A stretch of 64,000 bases of DNA from Chondrosia reniformis (GCA_947172415.1 OX359193.1:4024501-4088500), one strand, 5' to 3'. Counted from the first letter of the stretch, positions 31,540-42,962 are shown. Notes: generated by a model from the letters alone, not told the origin. A program made the numbers and translations.

Positions 31540-32986
31540 GTCAGAGAAATACCAGCAAGTAATCTTACACGAGACAAAGCAACATAAGCCATACCAGGAG
31601 CGACTGTTAAATTTGACAAGTCAATGATTGCACAGTCAAGTGACAGGCCTTGACATTTATGAATAGTAATAGCATAAGCTTAAAAAAGTGGAAATTGAAA
31701 CGTGTAAATTTTGCATAAGTGTGAAACGAGACTTAACCATTTCTACATGGTAAGCTTTGTCAAGGTGATCAAATTTTACAGTGATATAATCAGAGTTAAT
31801 AGCTTGAACCGAACCCAAAGAACCATTGACTAATCCAATTTTTATATCAATATTACGTCGTAACATAACATGAGCTCCTAAAGCTATAAAAAGGGTAGCT
31901 TCTAAACCTGGCTGTTAAACTACAGTCAGATTATATTTTTTGTAATCATTTTACTGCCTGTTTTGTCCACTTAGTTGTACTCATTGTCTCATCAACTTTG
32001 TCAATACATGGAATCTTATGCATTTCAGATGTTAGATGTGTTAGCATTAAAATCATCACACTGTTTTCTAGTGGGAAAAAGACAAATAGGTCTCTTTTTG
32101 ATGTTGTGAAGTTCTTCAAAGAGCTCTGTTATAGGTTTTCAATAACCTTGTGTTGAAGTACTCTTTCTATGTTTTCTGTCTACTGACCACACCTTACAGC
32201 ATCTAATAGACATACATATTGACTATCTTCTTTTTGACATACATTTTCTGTTAATTCTTCATATATAAAGGCATTTTCCAAATGTTTACAGATGTTACAC
32301 ATCCCAACTTAATTGCTAATGATTTCTGAGTATATTTTTCATAAACAGGATCACCATTTACTGGCTGTAATTGTAAAAGATCTCGAACAAAAACATTTTT
32401 TTAAATCCAAATTAACCATTGCCACCAAATAGCTCATCTAGCCTTAGATGTATATAAGTCAAATTCAAATTAGAGACCATAGAAACTTAATCTATTATAA
32501 AATGTTTAACATTTAATTAGAGACCATAGAAACTTCATCTATTATAAAAAGTTTAACATTTTTTAAGTGGTTTTTATATTCTTTTGTGATACTTTTGGCA
32601 ATAGCCTGCTGAATGGCTATCATGTTCAATGGGTAACTGAAGTTCAATCTATGTATGGTAACACCACCAACATTAAATGCAGCTATACCAGTAGGTGCAC
32701 CAATTGCACAATTTAAATCATTTGTTGGCCATAAATAATTTATTAGCATTTTAATTGTAGTGATCAGAAATGATTTTCCTGTACCTCCAACACCACTAAT
32801 AAGCATTTTTATAGTTTTGCAACCTGCTTGACAATTACAAGTTGCATTTTCATGTCCTAGTTGATGAACTAATTGATTCTTTATAGTATTATAAATACGT
32901 TTTTGGTCAGTATTTAGCATGGACTCTTTTTGTCCAAGTGTCACGGCATCACAGTCCGAAATATTCAAAGAGGTAATATCTTCCAA
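31540..32986 (-). pseudogene. PIF1-type helicase of the Helitron, broken
   Basis: The N-terminal half (32986-32513) has Walker A GVGGTGKSFLI, then GAPTGIAAFNVGGVTIHRL and Walker B LFIIDEVSMVS. Later frames hold VMLRRNIDIKIGLVNGSLG (near 31790-31870) and TIHKCQGLSLDCAIIDLS followed by MAYVALSRVR (31570-31670), the C-terminal helicase motifs. It would unwind DNA during rolling-circle transposition; frameshifts between 31870 and 32513 prevent that. Confidence 0.85.
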
Positions 32987-33305
32987 TATCTGTTTTTACT
33001 ATTTCCCCCATAACTTTAGGTTCATCATCTTCTTTGCTATCCACTTTAACATCATTATTCTAGCCTCATTATTTTTTACCTTTGGTATGAACCTTCAGCA
33101 TTTTTTGTAAGGTTTCATGGTATTTAGAACAATTAGGATGAGCAGGAAGTAAACGATTAAATGTTTCTGCTGCTATTTCATTAGAGAGAAATAAATCATT
33201 TTCATTTCAAAAGGAACAAACAAAAGAATCAAAGAGTAAAAATAATCTTCTCTATGTGATTCTTTTTCTAGATCAAATAATTTGTGATTAATAAGTCTAG
33301 CATTT

Positions 33306-34479
33306 TTAGCTTCCTCTATACCCTTTCATTGTCATTGATATTAGAAAAAGCATAAGTAGCCACAAAATCATAGAGACAAAGATTTTAAAGATCCTGTGGC
33401 CGTCTTGGAAAAATGTATCAATAAAATTGTCATTAAAGTTATTTTCACTTGTTAGGTCAGTCTTTTGTAATTCCTGAAAAACCGCCTTTTTCCAGTAGAA
33501 GTGATCAATTTCTCCAAGAAGGGAACCCTTTATTAATACAGTTTTAAAGAAATCATAAAATTTCAATGAAAATTGTCTAGAAACAGATAGTGTATCTTCA
33601 ATACAAAGTTTCCCAATATTATATGTAAAAGGTACATTGTTAGCTTTTTGAAGATAATCCATTATATCTGCAGATTCATACTCTACACAGCTAAACGTGA
33701 GGAACAGAGTAGGTGGTCCAATATTTCGTATCATGCATCGAAGTTCACTTGGCCTCAAAACCCAGTACTGTTTAGTACCACGAACTGACTGGAGCCTAGT
33801 ACACAAACTTGCTTCAAGTTGCCCATCAGATGCAGCAATTTTGTCTAATAGTAAGCTGACTGACAGATTTACTCTTTTGAAGATTTTAAGATATTGTACA
33901 CACCAGAAGAAATTACTTGTAATTCTTTCTGCCAAAGCAAAAAAGGATATTACCTGAAACGTGAATCCTTATTTCAAAGACGTGATTATATATACTCACT
34001 GAATGATAATTTGATTCACGATTATGATTCTGACCATACTTTCCAGTTGGGAAAAGTATTGGAAAACACATTACATCAAGATATCTTTGACCATTATCCA
34101 AAGGACTGTCTTGAATGTTTAAAAGTTTGTATTGTTCAATATCAGAGTCTGGTGATAGTCGATTGTCTACATTTCTTATAGTATACATTTGAAATGTAGA
34201 GAGGTCACTATTAATAGCTTTTACTAACATTCTACTTTTACTTTTACTGATTATTTCCATAATTTCTTTAGTGGCCCTATCAACAGATATATTTGCTATA
34301 TCTTTGTATAACCAATTGATTTCTTTCAACTTATTAATAGCAGCTGTAATATGGTCAACACTTAACAATGTTCGCCACATTGCAAAACTAGGACTGCCAT
34401 CATCACAAACATGCAAATATTTGCGTACATTTCTAATTGGCTCATCAAATGCTTGCCTAAAGGCAAATGTGAGCGCCAC
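33306..34479 (-). pseudogene. Helitron Rep N-terminal region
   Basis: Reads LDVMCFPILFPTGKYGQNHN and IGPPTLFLTFSCVEYESAD, then LLGEIDHFYWKK, typical of the Helitron-like N domain. The region that should carry the HUH His pair and catalytic Tyr after HFYWKK is missing or out of frame. A frame change occurs near 33920. Confidence 0.75.
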
Positions 34480-34486
34480 CAGTAGA

Positions 34487-34785
34487 AATCACAGAAAACA
34501 GCCTCAGGTATTTATGGAAAAATGGCCGTCATATATTTTTAATACAGTAACAATGTATACGTATGATAATTTTAATTGACCATATCTCCTTTTTAAAAAA
34601 AGAGATTTCGTTGAAACTTGATACAAACGTTCTCTAAGGGCCATAAAGACATTTGCTAGGAAAACATCGGAGGTGTTGGAGGCCACTATCTGTGATTTTT
34701 ACTTACGGTACTCACAAATATAACAGTAACCTCATTAAGTGATAGTTTGCATTCATCATGACATTTCCATTTTTGTTCTTTTTTA
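34487..34785 (-). other. Open piece of unknown origin
   Basis: Minus-strand frame 34504-34686 reads ASNTSDVFLANVFMALRERL. It shows no known domain and could belong to flanking transposon sequence. Confidence 0.25.
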
Positions 34786-34866
34786 GGGGCTGCCAGCCTC
34801 CTCTATTGTTTTTATAATGCGATTTATGTATGGCTTCATGTTACGGATATATATATATATATATAC
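34786..34866 (+). repeat. AGGGGCTGCC family repeat, copy 3, ending in (AT)n
   Basis: AGGGGCTGCCAGCCTCCTCT then ATGGCTTCATGTTACGGATA and a TA tract. Nearly identical, inverted, to 42880-42962. Confidence 0.75.
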
Positions 34867-34931
34867 CTTAGTATATTATAACTTGCACTGTATATTATAC
34901 AGTAAACGTTTCAGTATACTAAGGTAATCTA

Positions 34932-35354
34932 TACAGTACAAGTTACAATATACTAAGGTAATCTAAATAATATAATATAAATAATTCATATGGCTCCAAG
35001 AAAGGATCTAGCAACAGAATGGGCATAGTATCATAAAGTTTAGGGTATAAAACTCATTTTAAATTAAAGGATTTTTAATTTAGGCCTCTGTTTGGTAGAA
35101 AACGGAGGACAAAGTCTGCATATAAAATGCCATTAGACTATAGAAAACCTATAGGAAATTTATATTGAGACAATGTGTTATATTGATAAAAACTATCATT
35201 TGGTCAGATCACTGTGAGACTGACATATATCATGGTACATGTGTATGACAAACGTCTGGCGAAATATTGCTTAATTAAAGTTGCAAAATAATCAAGATAA
35301 TAATAAAGAATGCAAGCTTACGATTGCGCAATCTGCTGATGTAAAGTGATGTTT
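34932..35354 (+). repeat. Palindromic repeat family, single-arm copy 3
   Basis: Begins TACAGTACAAGTTACAATAT and runs to TGCTGATGTAAAGTGATGT; the whole stretch is the inverse of the right arm of copy 1 (2823-3240). The other arm and the centre are absent. Confidence 0.8.
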
Positions 35355-35525
35355 TTCTAGTGCGTCATAAATACCTCATATATGTCTTTGAGTACATATT
35401 TTGGGAATCATTAGACGTTGCGTAAACATCACCGCCTCGTTGCAAAAGAAGATCATCCTTTCGAGAACAGCTATGACAAGTCGACACTACGGAATAAACG
35501 AGTTGTAGCAAAGGTTAGATAAAGT

Positions 35526-37039
35526 GGATCAACTAAAGTATACGATCATGATCATTTAACCGCATGGGATGACGTCACCGATTACGTCATCGACACCCTA
35601 ACCGTCGATGACATCAGTCAATTAGAAAGACTGTTGAGAATTTAGCGCATTTTTGATGCATTTCGTCAATTAATGAAATAACAATGAATACAATTATACA
35701 TTCATTTATGCACTGGATCACGTGCTAGTGATGTTTTAGCGGGTTATTTAAGATTTCACAGCGAAGCAAAAATGTCTCTGTTTTCCCTAAGAGCTATTAT
35801 TTTTGGAGAGAAAAGTAAGCTAATTGACTGGATGAAAAATAAGGGTTTGCTGGCCTCTAGTATGGACTGCCAGAAATGCAACAATGGCACTGCCTTGTTT
35901 TTTTAGAGACAGAGCAGGGGGGCTCAAAGGATGGCTACACTTGGAGCTGCACATGTTGCCACACAATGAAGACCATCCAAGTAGGTAGTTTTTTTGTAAA
36001 TCCAAGTTGCCATTAAACAAGTGGATCTTCCTGCTATACCTCTGGAGCATGGATGGGGTGTGTGCATTGCTGCACTTCAAGCCGAGATATCAGAGGTTAC
36101 AGCAGTGGATGTGTACCAGTTTTGCAGGGACGTCTGCTCAACTCGGCTCATAAATGATGGCCCAACAATGCTTGGAGGAAATGGTGTGGTGGTACAAATA
36201 GATGAGTCGCTATTTGTACACAAATGCAAAGTATGCAGGAAAGTGATTGTACTGGGGGGTGTAATGACTATAGTAATAATAAAGGTACATTATATTTATG
36301 GTCTGTTATTGCCCTGTAATACAGCATCATCGGGGACACCCACCCAGAGATGAAGTGTGGGTATTTGGAATGGTTGACACATCCACCACTCCTGCACATG
36401 GTTACATGGAGGTTGTCCAACGAAGGGATGCAGTGACATTGCTTCCCATTATACAAGGCCACGTCAGACCAGGCACAATCATCTATTCAGACCAGTGGAG
36501 CGCATACCGCCATGTTGGTGCATTACCTAATGTCTCTTCGCATTCAACTGTGAACCACAGTCTTCACTTCAAAGATCCAGTAACTGGGGTACATACAAAC
36601 AATATCGAGAGTTACAGGGAGCTCGCAAAGGGCAAACTGAAGAAGATGAAAGGATGCAAGCACGAATTCATCCCATCTTACCTGGATGAATTTCTGTGGA
36701 AAGACAAGTACGGAGGGTCATCATCCGCAGTCTTTGCAAGCTTGCTGAGAGATATTGTCACACAGTATCCAGTTTAGAGTCCTAAGAAAACTAGACACCA
36801 TGCATTTTGAGTTCTTTGTATTTGTCATTTTTAGTTGGACTCTTTTCTTGCTTGCTGGTCTGTTACTCTGTCACTATCGTGTTAGACGGGCCCAGTAGCT
36901 ATTCCTTGCCTCTCTTCACGGTCTTTCTAATTGACTGACGTCATCGACGGTTAGGGTGTGGATGACGTAATCAGTGACGTAATCGGTGACGTCATCCCAT
37001 GCGGTTAAATGGCCATGATCGTATACTTTTAGTTGATTC
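35526..37039 (+). mobile_element. Merlin (IS1595-like) DNA transposon with ~105-bp inverted repeats
   Basis: Left end GGATCAACTAAAGTATACGA and right end in reverse GAATCAACTAAAAGTATACG. The arms (35526-35630, 36922-37039) share GGGATGACGTCACCGATTAC and CCCTAACCGTCGATGAC. GATAAAG flanks both sides and may be the target duplication. Confidence 0.85.
35772..36777 (+). pseudogene. Merlin transposase with introns and frameshifts
   Basis: DDE transposase of the IS1016/Merlin group. Exon 1 starts MSLFSLRAIIFGEKSKL and has a zinc ribbon (CQKC, then WSCTCC); a T7 run is one base short for the frame. Exon 2 begins WIFLLYLWSMD, changes frame, then reads VVVQIDESLFVHKCK (first Asp). A phase-0 intron (36230-36325) with GTATGC and TACAG joins to HHRGHPPRDEVWVFG. 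The rest holds YSDQWSAYRH (second Asp) and TNNIESYRE (Glu). All three catalytic residues remain, but two frame changes break the protein. Confidence 0.8.
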
Positions 37040-37230
37040 GATAAAGCGTATTTGTGTACGTTTCCATTAAGTTTGAGGCAGAATTGTCCCTTTAGTCATG
37101 CAAAAAAATTCGATTAGTCGACAGTATTAAAACTTAGGTAGTTTCAGCTCTGTCTTCTCTTCTTACTTTTTTTGTTCATATATTTACTTCTCCATGTGTA
37201 GGAATAAGGAGTGTTTGTTGCGATCATTAT

Positions 37231-37382
37231 GAGAATAAAGCCTTGTTTAGCGTCAGCAACATGAATTTACTAATTTCCTACTTGATATTCCCATTCCAGC
37301 ATTACTGATGAAGACCTCCAGGTTGAAACGTCCAGAATTAGTAAATTTATATTACTGATGTTCAACAAGACTTTATTCTTAT
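37231..37382. repeat. Foldback repeat containing a hammerhead-like core
   Basis: AGAATAAAGCCTTGTTTAGC and AATTTACTAATT near the left recur inverted on the right (ending GACTTTATTCTT). The centre holds CTGATGA and GAAACGTC (see the ncRNA entry). Confidence 0.7.
37300..37340 (+). ncRNA. Hammerhead-ribozyme-like motif
   Basis: CTGATGA (37305) is followed by a short stem ACC-loop-GGT and then GAAACGTC (37325). These are the conserved hammerhead core elements with a GUC cleavage triplet. Stem I is not clearly paired, so self-cleavage is doubtful. The arrangement resembles the pLTR motifs of Penelope-like elements. Confidence 0.45.
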
Positions 37383-37559
37383 ACATGTGTGTACGTGTTC
37401 CATGTGTACATACATTTACAGTAGAATCTCATAACAAAATTGCTCACAGTAAATGTCTAAGTATAGTGAAGTTATTTGCTGGCTAATTACACTCAAGTAC
37501 ACTACACGGTGAAAGTTATTGGCAAATATATAAAATATTAAAGTTACAATCAAGTACTA

Positions 37560-40500
37560 CACAGTAATCAATCAATCAATCAATCTGCACCATGGCTTAT
37601 CTCCTATGCAGGAGGTCGCCGCTATATACATACAATAATTAATAATACAATTGAGTTTATACTATAGCTAGAAATTGTCTATCCATTTCTTTCTCGGTCT
37701 TCCTCTTGGCCTTTTCCCTACAATTCCCTCAGTGTACACCTTCTTCACTAGTCTGTCATATTCCATCTTCTCCAACTTCTCCTTCCATGTTCTTTGTTTC
37801 CTTTTCACTTTCTCCATCACGTCCTCTTGCCTCACTGCCTCCCTCACATCTGCATTCCTTACTCTGTCAATCCTTGACACTCCTTCTACTCTTCTCAGAT
37901 AAGCCATTTCTGTTGTCCCTAGTCTGCTCTCGTACCTCTTCATCATTGTCCATGTTTCACTGCCATACAGCATGGTTGGTATCACTATTGCATTATACAC
38001 CCTCATCTTCGTGGCTTTCTTCAACTCCCTTCTTTCTAGCACCTCCTTCCTCATAGCTCCTATCACTCTGGCCGCTGCACCCACTCTGTGTTCAATTTCC
38101 TCTTCACATGTCCCATCTGCACTCAGGATAGCTCCTAAGTATTTCATGTTTTGCACTTGTTCTATCTCTTCCCCATCCACACACACTTTGCAGTCTTCTC
38201 CTTGCTTACTAACCATCATCACTTTAGTTTTGCCCCAATGTATCTTCATTCCCCAATTACTCATTGCCTTCTTTAACTCCCTCAAATTTGTCTCCTTGTC
38301 CTCCTTCCTCTCTGTTAGTAGCATCACGTCATCCGCAAACAGCACTATACATACTTCAGTAGTTGACATCCTCACACCTCCTACAAAGCTCTCTATTCCC
38401 TCTCTTACTATCTTGTCCATAAACACATTAAATAGCCATGGTGACATGACACAGCCCTGCCTCACTCCTTGTGTTATTGGAAACCAGTCCGACAACTCAT
38501 CCTTCACTCTGACACAAGCCTCACTCTTCTTGTACAATGATCTAATGGCTCTCAGCAGTCTTCCCTTCACACCATATTCCCCTGACACATTCCACAGCTT
38601 ATCTCTACCCACCCTATCGTAGGCCTTTTCCAAATCCACACATGCCACCACCATCTTCTTGTTCTTCTCTAACATCTTCTCACTCATTTGTCTTATGGTA
38701 AAGAGCTGGTCCGTGCAACTTCTACCCTTTCTAAAAAAAAACTGAGCTTCAAGTACCTTGCTCTCCGTCACATCTCTTGTCCTTTCATCCAGTATCCTCA
38801 CATAGACCTTACTTGGGATGCTGAGGAGGCTTATGCCCCAGTAGTTCTCACATTTCAACTTGCTTCCTTTCTTATGCACTGGCACAATTACTGCTCGTTG
38901 CCAGTCTTCTGGAACTTGCCCATTTTCCCATGCCAGACACATTATCCTATGAAGCCACTTCACCACTATCGTCCTTCCAGCCTTCAACATCTCAGCACTA
39001 ATCCCACATATACCTGGTGACTTCCCATTTTTCAGCTTTGATATGGCTACTTCTACTTCCTCAGCTATAATAGGTACCCTCTCCACCTCTTCTTCAAGTT
39101 GCTCCTCCCTGTCTAGTTGGTTATCACTCTGGCCCTGAGTACCCTCTTGCAATAGATCACTAAAATATGCCTTACATCTTTTACAAATTCCTTCATCATC
39201 TACTATCACCTGGCCACTTTCATCACATATTTTCCCCGTTACATCTGCTCTACTTTCACTATGTGTGCGGACCCTACACCAGAACCTTTTCTGGTTCTTT
39301 TGGAAGTCATCTTGTAATGATCTGCCAAGCTCAACCCATTCCTCATTTCTTGCATGTCTCACCACTCTTTTTGATTCCTTTTTTGCCAGTTGGTATTTCT
39401 CCTTTGCCTCTGGTGTCTGTTGCTGCAACCATTTCAAATAAGCCACCTTCTTATTCTTTATTGCTTGCTTCACATTTTCATTCCACCATCTAGTTCTTTT
39501 CTTAGCATTTCTGCACCGTTGCATCCTGCACACCTCAGCTGCTGTTTCCATTATATTCTTCTTAAACTCTCCCCAGACTTCCTCTACATTGCTGCTTTCC
39601 CAGTGTCTTGCCCTATCTAGCTTCCTTTCTAACCTCAAACTGAATCTCCATCTCACTCCTTCCTCTTTTAGTTTCCATCTCTTTAGGTATTGCCTTCTGT
39701 ATTCTCCTTGTTTTACCTCTCGCCTTTTGTGGTGCCTTTTTGTCAACTTCACCTTCATGACTACAAGGTGATGGTCGCTTCCAATTTCTGCTCCTCGGAT
39801 GACTCTCACATCATTTACAGTTCGCTTCATATCTCCTCTAACCAAGAAGTAATCTATTATGGTCTGCAAACCTCTTCCTGGGCATCTCCATGTGAACTTG
39901 TGTATATTCTTATGCTCAAAAAGGGTGTTCATTATCCTTAGATCATTCACTCCACAGAAACTCAGGAGCCTTCTCCCGCTGTCATTCTCTACTTCTTCCC
40001 CATGTTTCCCCATAACGTCACTCCATCTCCCCACATTGTTTCCAACTCTCGCATTAAAGTCGCCCATCACCACCACCCTATCTCCTCTTTGTGTTCTGGC
40101 TATCACTTCCTGCAGCCATGCATAGAACTCTTCCTTCGTGTTGTTATCCTTGTCATCTGTTGGTGCGTATACTTGCACTATCGTTATTCCTTCTCCCTCG
40201 ATCTTCAGCCTTACCATTATGCACCTTTCATTTACGCATCTCCAACTTCTGATGCAATCTACCCATCGCTCCGCCACCACTATGCCTACACCACCTCTGG
40301 CTCTGCCTTCCTTCACCCCCGCGTACACATAGTTAGCACCGTCAATTACCTTCATGCCATTCCCCCTTCCTTTCGTCTCACTAAGGCCAAGTACATCTAG
40401 ATTGTATCTTTTCATCTCCAGAATCAATTCTTCTTGCTTGTTCCTAGCAGATCTAACGTTCCAGGTACCTAATCTATACACTTTATCTTTATCTTCATTC

Positions 40501-40560
40501 TTCGTCAGTGATAACATCTTAGTTTCTTCGGTGGGTTGTCAAATCAAAGACAGGAATCCC
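37560..40560 (-). mobile_element. RTE-like LINE, near full length
   Basis: The 3' end (low side) finishes in four TGAT/ATTG units (37565-37585), typical for RTE-type 3' tails, and the single ORF is uninterrupted. About 40 bp precede the start codon on the 5' side. Confidence 0.85.
37668..40517 (-). CDS. APE endonuclease-reverse transcriptase of an RTE-like LINE, 949 residues, uninterrupted
   Basis: It nicks target DNA and reverse-transcribes its own RNA. Residues about 15-260 are an APE-type endonuclease: LGTWNVRSARNK, LGLSETKG, VVVMGDFNARVG and SDHHLVV. Residues about 480-800 are reverse transcriptase: AVIVPVHKKGSKLKCENY, VACVDLEKAYDRV, TQGVRQGCVMSPWLFNVF and the FADD box (VLFADDVMLL). The end has GKRPRGRPRKKWID, usual for RTE-like proteins. 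The ATG start at 40517 lies just ahead of the endonuclease. It is the only mobile-element ORF in the window without a break, so this insertion is probably young. Codon use is GC-richer than the flanks. Confidence 0.95.
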   Translation of the reverse strand: MLSLTKNEDKDKVYRLGTWNVRSARNKQEELILEMKRYNLDVLGLSETKGRGNGMKVIDGANYVYAGVKEGRARGGVGIVVAERWVDCIRSWRCVNERCIMVRLKIEGEGITIVQVYAPTDDKDNNTKEEFYAWLQEVIARTQRGDRVVVMGDFNARVGNNVGRWSDVMGKHGEEVENDSGRRLLSFCGVNDLRIMNTLFEHKNIHKFTWRCPGRGLQTIIDYFLVRGDMKRTVNDVRVIRGAEIGSDHHLVVMKVKLTKRHHKRREVKQGEYRRQYLKRWKLKEEGVRWRFSLRLERKLDRARHWESSNVEEVWGEFKKNIMETAAEVCRMQRCRNAKKRTRWWNENVKQAIKNKKVAYLKWLQQQTPEAKEKYQLAKKESKRVVRHARNEEWVELGRSLQDDFQKNQKRFWCRVRTHSESRADVTGKICDESGQVIVDDEGICKRCKAYFSDLLQEGTQGQSDNQLDREEQLEEEVERVPIIAEEVEVAISKLKNGKSPGICGISAEMLKAGRTIVVKWLHRIMCLAWENGQVPEDWQRAVIVPVHKKGSKLKCENYWGISLLSIPSKVYVRILDERTRDVTESKVLEAQFFFRKGRSCTDQLFTIRQMSEKMLEKNKKMVVACVDLEKAYDRVGRDKLWNVSGEYGVKGRLLRAIRSLYKKSEACVRVKDELSDWFPITQGVRQGCVMSPWLFNVFMDKIVREGIESFVGGVRMSTTEVCIVLFADDVMLLTERKEDKETNLRELKKAMSNWGMKIHWGKTKVMMVSKQGEDCKVCVDGEEIEQVQNMKYLGAILSADGTCEEEIEHRVGAAARVIGAMRKEVLERRELKKATKMRVYNAIVIPTMLYGSETWTMMKRYESRLGTTEMAYLRRVEGVSRIDRVRNADVREAVRQEDVMEKVKRKQRTWKEKLEKMEYDRLVKKVYTEGIVGKRPRGRPRKKWIDNF

Positions 40561-41139
40561 GACGCGAAGGCTCAAAACGCCGACTATAATTAAAATAAAT
40601 ATATTAAAAATAAAAAGAATAATAAAAAGAATAATAATATTGATAAAAAAATAATGAACATAATAAAAAAATAATACCTTTTATCGCCTGCGTTACAATT
40701 TTTCGTAAACCCAGTTATGTCCTAAAGACCACTTTTCTGGTGCGAACTTGAAAAGTAGTTATGCTATTCCTGAGGATATTTTGTCGTTCAACAGCTAAAT
40801 CGATTACCGACTTGGTAAGTTTTAAATTGTTAAACATTTTTTGAACGGGAACGTTAAGGTTTACACCTAATGTAGATTCTTTATCGAATGTAGTACACCC
40901 TACGTACAACTTTGAGCATTTTTAAAGCTTTATAGTAAAGACGAATTTAAGCTTTAGTAAGATTAAAGTATTCAACTACTGTTCGAATGATAAGCTTAAA
41001 AAATCGTTTTTTTCTAACTGTAGGAAATCCGAAGGAATTGTCATTTTTTCTCTAAAAGTGCTTGTACAACTTTATGCATATTGATTGAAACACACATTTA
41101 ACATAAAAGTTATCTACACAAAATTAAACTGTTAAGACA
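40561..41139 (-). other. Interval with a coding-like minus-strand piece
   Basis: 40570-40680 is (AATAAA)-type low complexity. The minus-strand frame 40715-40915 reads CTTFDKESTLGVNLNVPVQK and looks coding, with a possible companion exon (LEKNDFLSLSFEQ) near 40970-41010 after TCCTACAG. No family recognised; it may be exapted or a relic. Confidence 0.3.
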
Positions 41140-42805
41140 ATGGCAGAGAAAATGAATTTATCCTTTGTTGTGAAACAATTTGCTGATGATGGTGATTCCT
41201 TCAGTGTCTGGGGTGTGTCTGAAGACGAGTTTGAAGAAAACGAAGGTGAAGTGGACAGCAATGCTAGAAGTATGGTAACTCCACTTGACAAGGAACAGGA
41301 AGCCTGTGAAGATGGAACAACGTTCTACACAAGCATGGTAACTGTCTCTGAGGATAGACCTTCAACTCCAGATCCAACTGACGCCTCAGAGTTCCCTCTA
41401 TTTATTTCCACTCCTGTTAATGATCCTTCACCACCAACTGTGGATGTTCCAGATGCTACGTTAGATCCTTTACCACCAACTGTGGATGTTCCAGATGCTA
41501 TGTTAGATTCTTCACCTCCAATAGTAACAACTGGAAATCAGCTAGCCATCTCTCATCCACCCTTCAGGAAGCACACTGGTTCTTTGTTGGATCTTGATGG
41601 GAGTGACCATCCATACCTTTTTTGAAGCCATATATGGAAATGATACCTTTGACTTGATAGTGGCTCAAACCAATCTTTATGCACAACAGCTGAATGCTAA
41701 TTGGGAAGAGACAACACTGGATGAAATTAAAGCATTTCTAGGCATGCTATTGGTTATAGGAATCCACAAGCTACCATTTCTATGGGATTACTGGAGCCAA
41801 AACTCCCTATTGGGGGTACCAGGCATAACCAAATGCATGCCAAGAGATTGCTTTTTTGCTATTCTAAAACACCTGCATCTGAATGACAACAGCAGAATGG
41901 CACAGAGAGACCAGCCTAACTTTGATAAGCTATACAAGGTTAGGCCCCTTTTAGTAGTTATTGTGAAAATAGCCAAATGCCTATTAGCCACATCAGCAGA
42001 TGGCTATTGATGAGGCCATGGTACTTTTCAAAGGGCGATCTACTTTGAAACAGTACATGCCTCTCAAGCCTGTCAAACGAGGCTACAAAATATGATGCCT
42101 TTGCGATTCACTAAATGGATTTGCACATGTCATTGAAATTTATTTAGGTGCATCTAGGGCAACCCCCAACTAAATTTAGGAGAAAATGTTGTGCTGAGAT
42201 TGTCCAGTAAAATTCAAGGAGAAAGTCACCATCTTTATATGGACAATTTAATTACAAGTCCAAGCCTCAGTGCCTTACTTCAGAATCACAATAGTTACCT
42301 CATAGGTACAGTTTGTTCAAACCGTAAAGAGTTTCCACAAAGCCTGAGAGATATTAAGTCACTTTCCAAAACCCTACAGCATGGCCAATATAAATCAGCA
42401 ATGATTCACAATGGCAAAACTGAGTGTCTTGTGTGGAAGAACAACAAACCAGTATGTCTAATTAACTCTATTTCTAATCCTGCCAACGTAACACATGTTA
42501 AAAGAACAACAAGAGATGGCAGTAGGCTACAGGTTTCTTGTCCTGAAAGCATCAAGCTATATAATGCCTATATGGGAGGGGTAGATCTCTTTGACTTTAG
42601 GCGAAAGACATATTCTTCCAGCAGAAAGTCAAAGAAGTGGTGGTTGCAGTTATTCTATTTTTTACTAGACATGGCAGTAACTAATTCCTTCATAGTTCAC
42701 AAAGAATCGCCAAATGCAGTAGAACTCACACAAAAAGAGTTTATTCTGAGACTTGCTGAGCACCTAATCTCCTGCAATTCGCCGAGGAAACACCCCACCC
42801 TTTAG
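41140..42805 (+). pseudogene. piggyBac-type transposase, broken
   Basis: Cut-and-paste transposase of TTAA-targeting elements. The ATG frame (41140-41625) starts MAEKMNLSFVVKQFADDG and is acidic with Pro/Thr repeats (PPTVDVPDA), the usual disordered N-terminus. Then a frame change near 41610 gives the DDE_Tnp_1_7 domain (LDEIKAFLGMLLVIGIHKLP). IDEAMVLFKGRSTLKQYMPL carries the first Asp; a TGA (about 42093) replaces the Trp usually found after RGYKI. The last frame has HLYMDNLITSPSL (second Asp) and YMGGVDLFDFRRKTYS (third). The Cys-rich C-terminal domain is not recognised. Confidence 0.85.
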
Positions 42806-42877
42806 AATCTCCCACCAGCCAGTAGACTACTTGAGCAGCACTTTCAAGATCGTCAAGAGAGGACAATGAACTGCCGA

Positions 42878-42879
<2 letters not shown>

Positions 42880-42909
<30 letters not shown>

Positions 42910-42962
42910 AACATGAAGCCATACATAAATCGCGTTATGAAAACAATAGAGGGGGCTGCCAC
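42880..42962 (-). repeat. AGGGGCTGCC family repeat, copy 4, starting with (AT)n
   Basis: Inverse of 34786-34866: a TA tract, CCGTAACATGAAGCCATACA and TAGAGGGGGCTGCC. It is followed by 180 bp of AATAAAAAT-type low complexity (42963-43150). Confidence 0.75.

Larger units (their letters stand above)
30649..34486 (-). mobile_element. Helitron-like transposon with PIF1-type helicase and OTU domain
   Basis: Rolling-circle type element read on the minus strand: replication-initiator N-terminal region (34479-33306), PIF1-type helicase (32986-31540), then an OTU-like protease domain (31110-30649). Many frame changes. Exact termini were not identified; the low end abuts the Tc1 element at 30642. Confidence 0.75.

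Noticed and set aside
37675..40593. Ten or so plus-strand open frames of 60-216 codons
   Set aside because: They are antisense shadows of the uninterrupted RTE-like ORF; Ser/Leu/Pro-rich composition and no domain.
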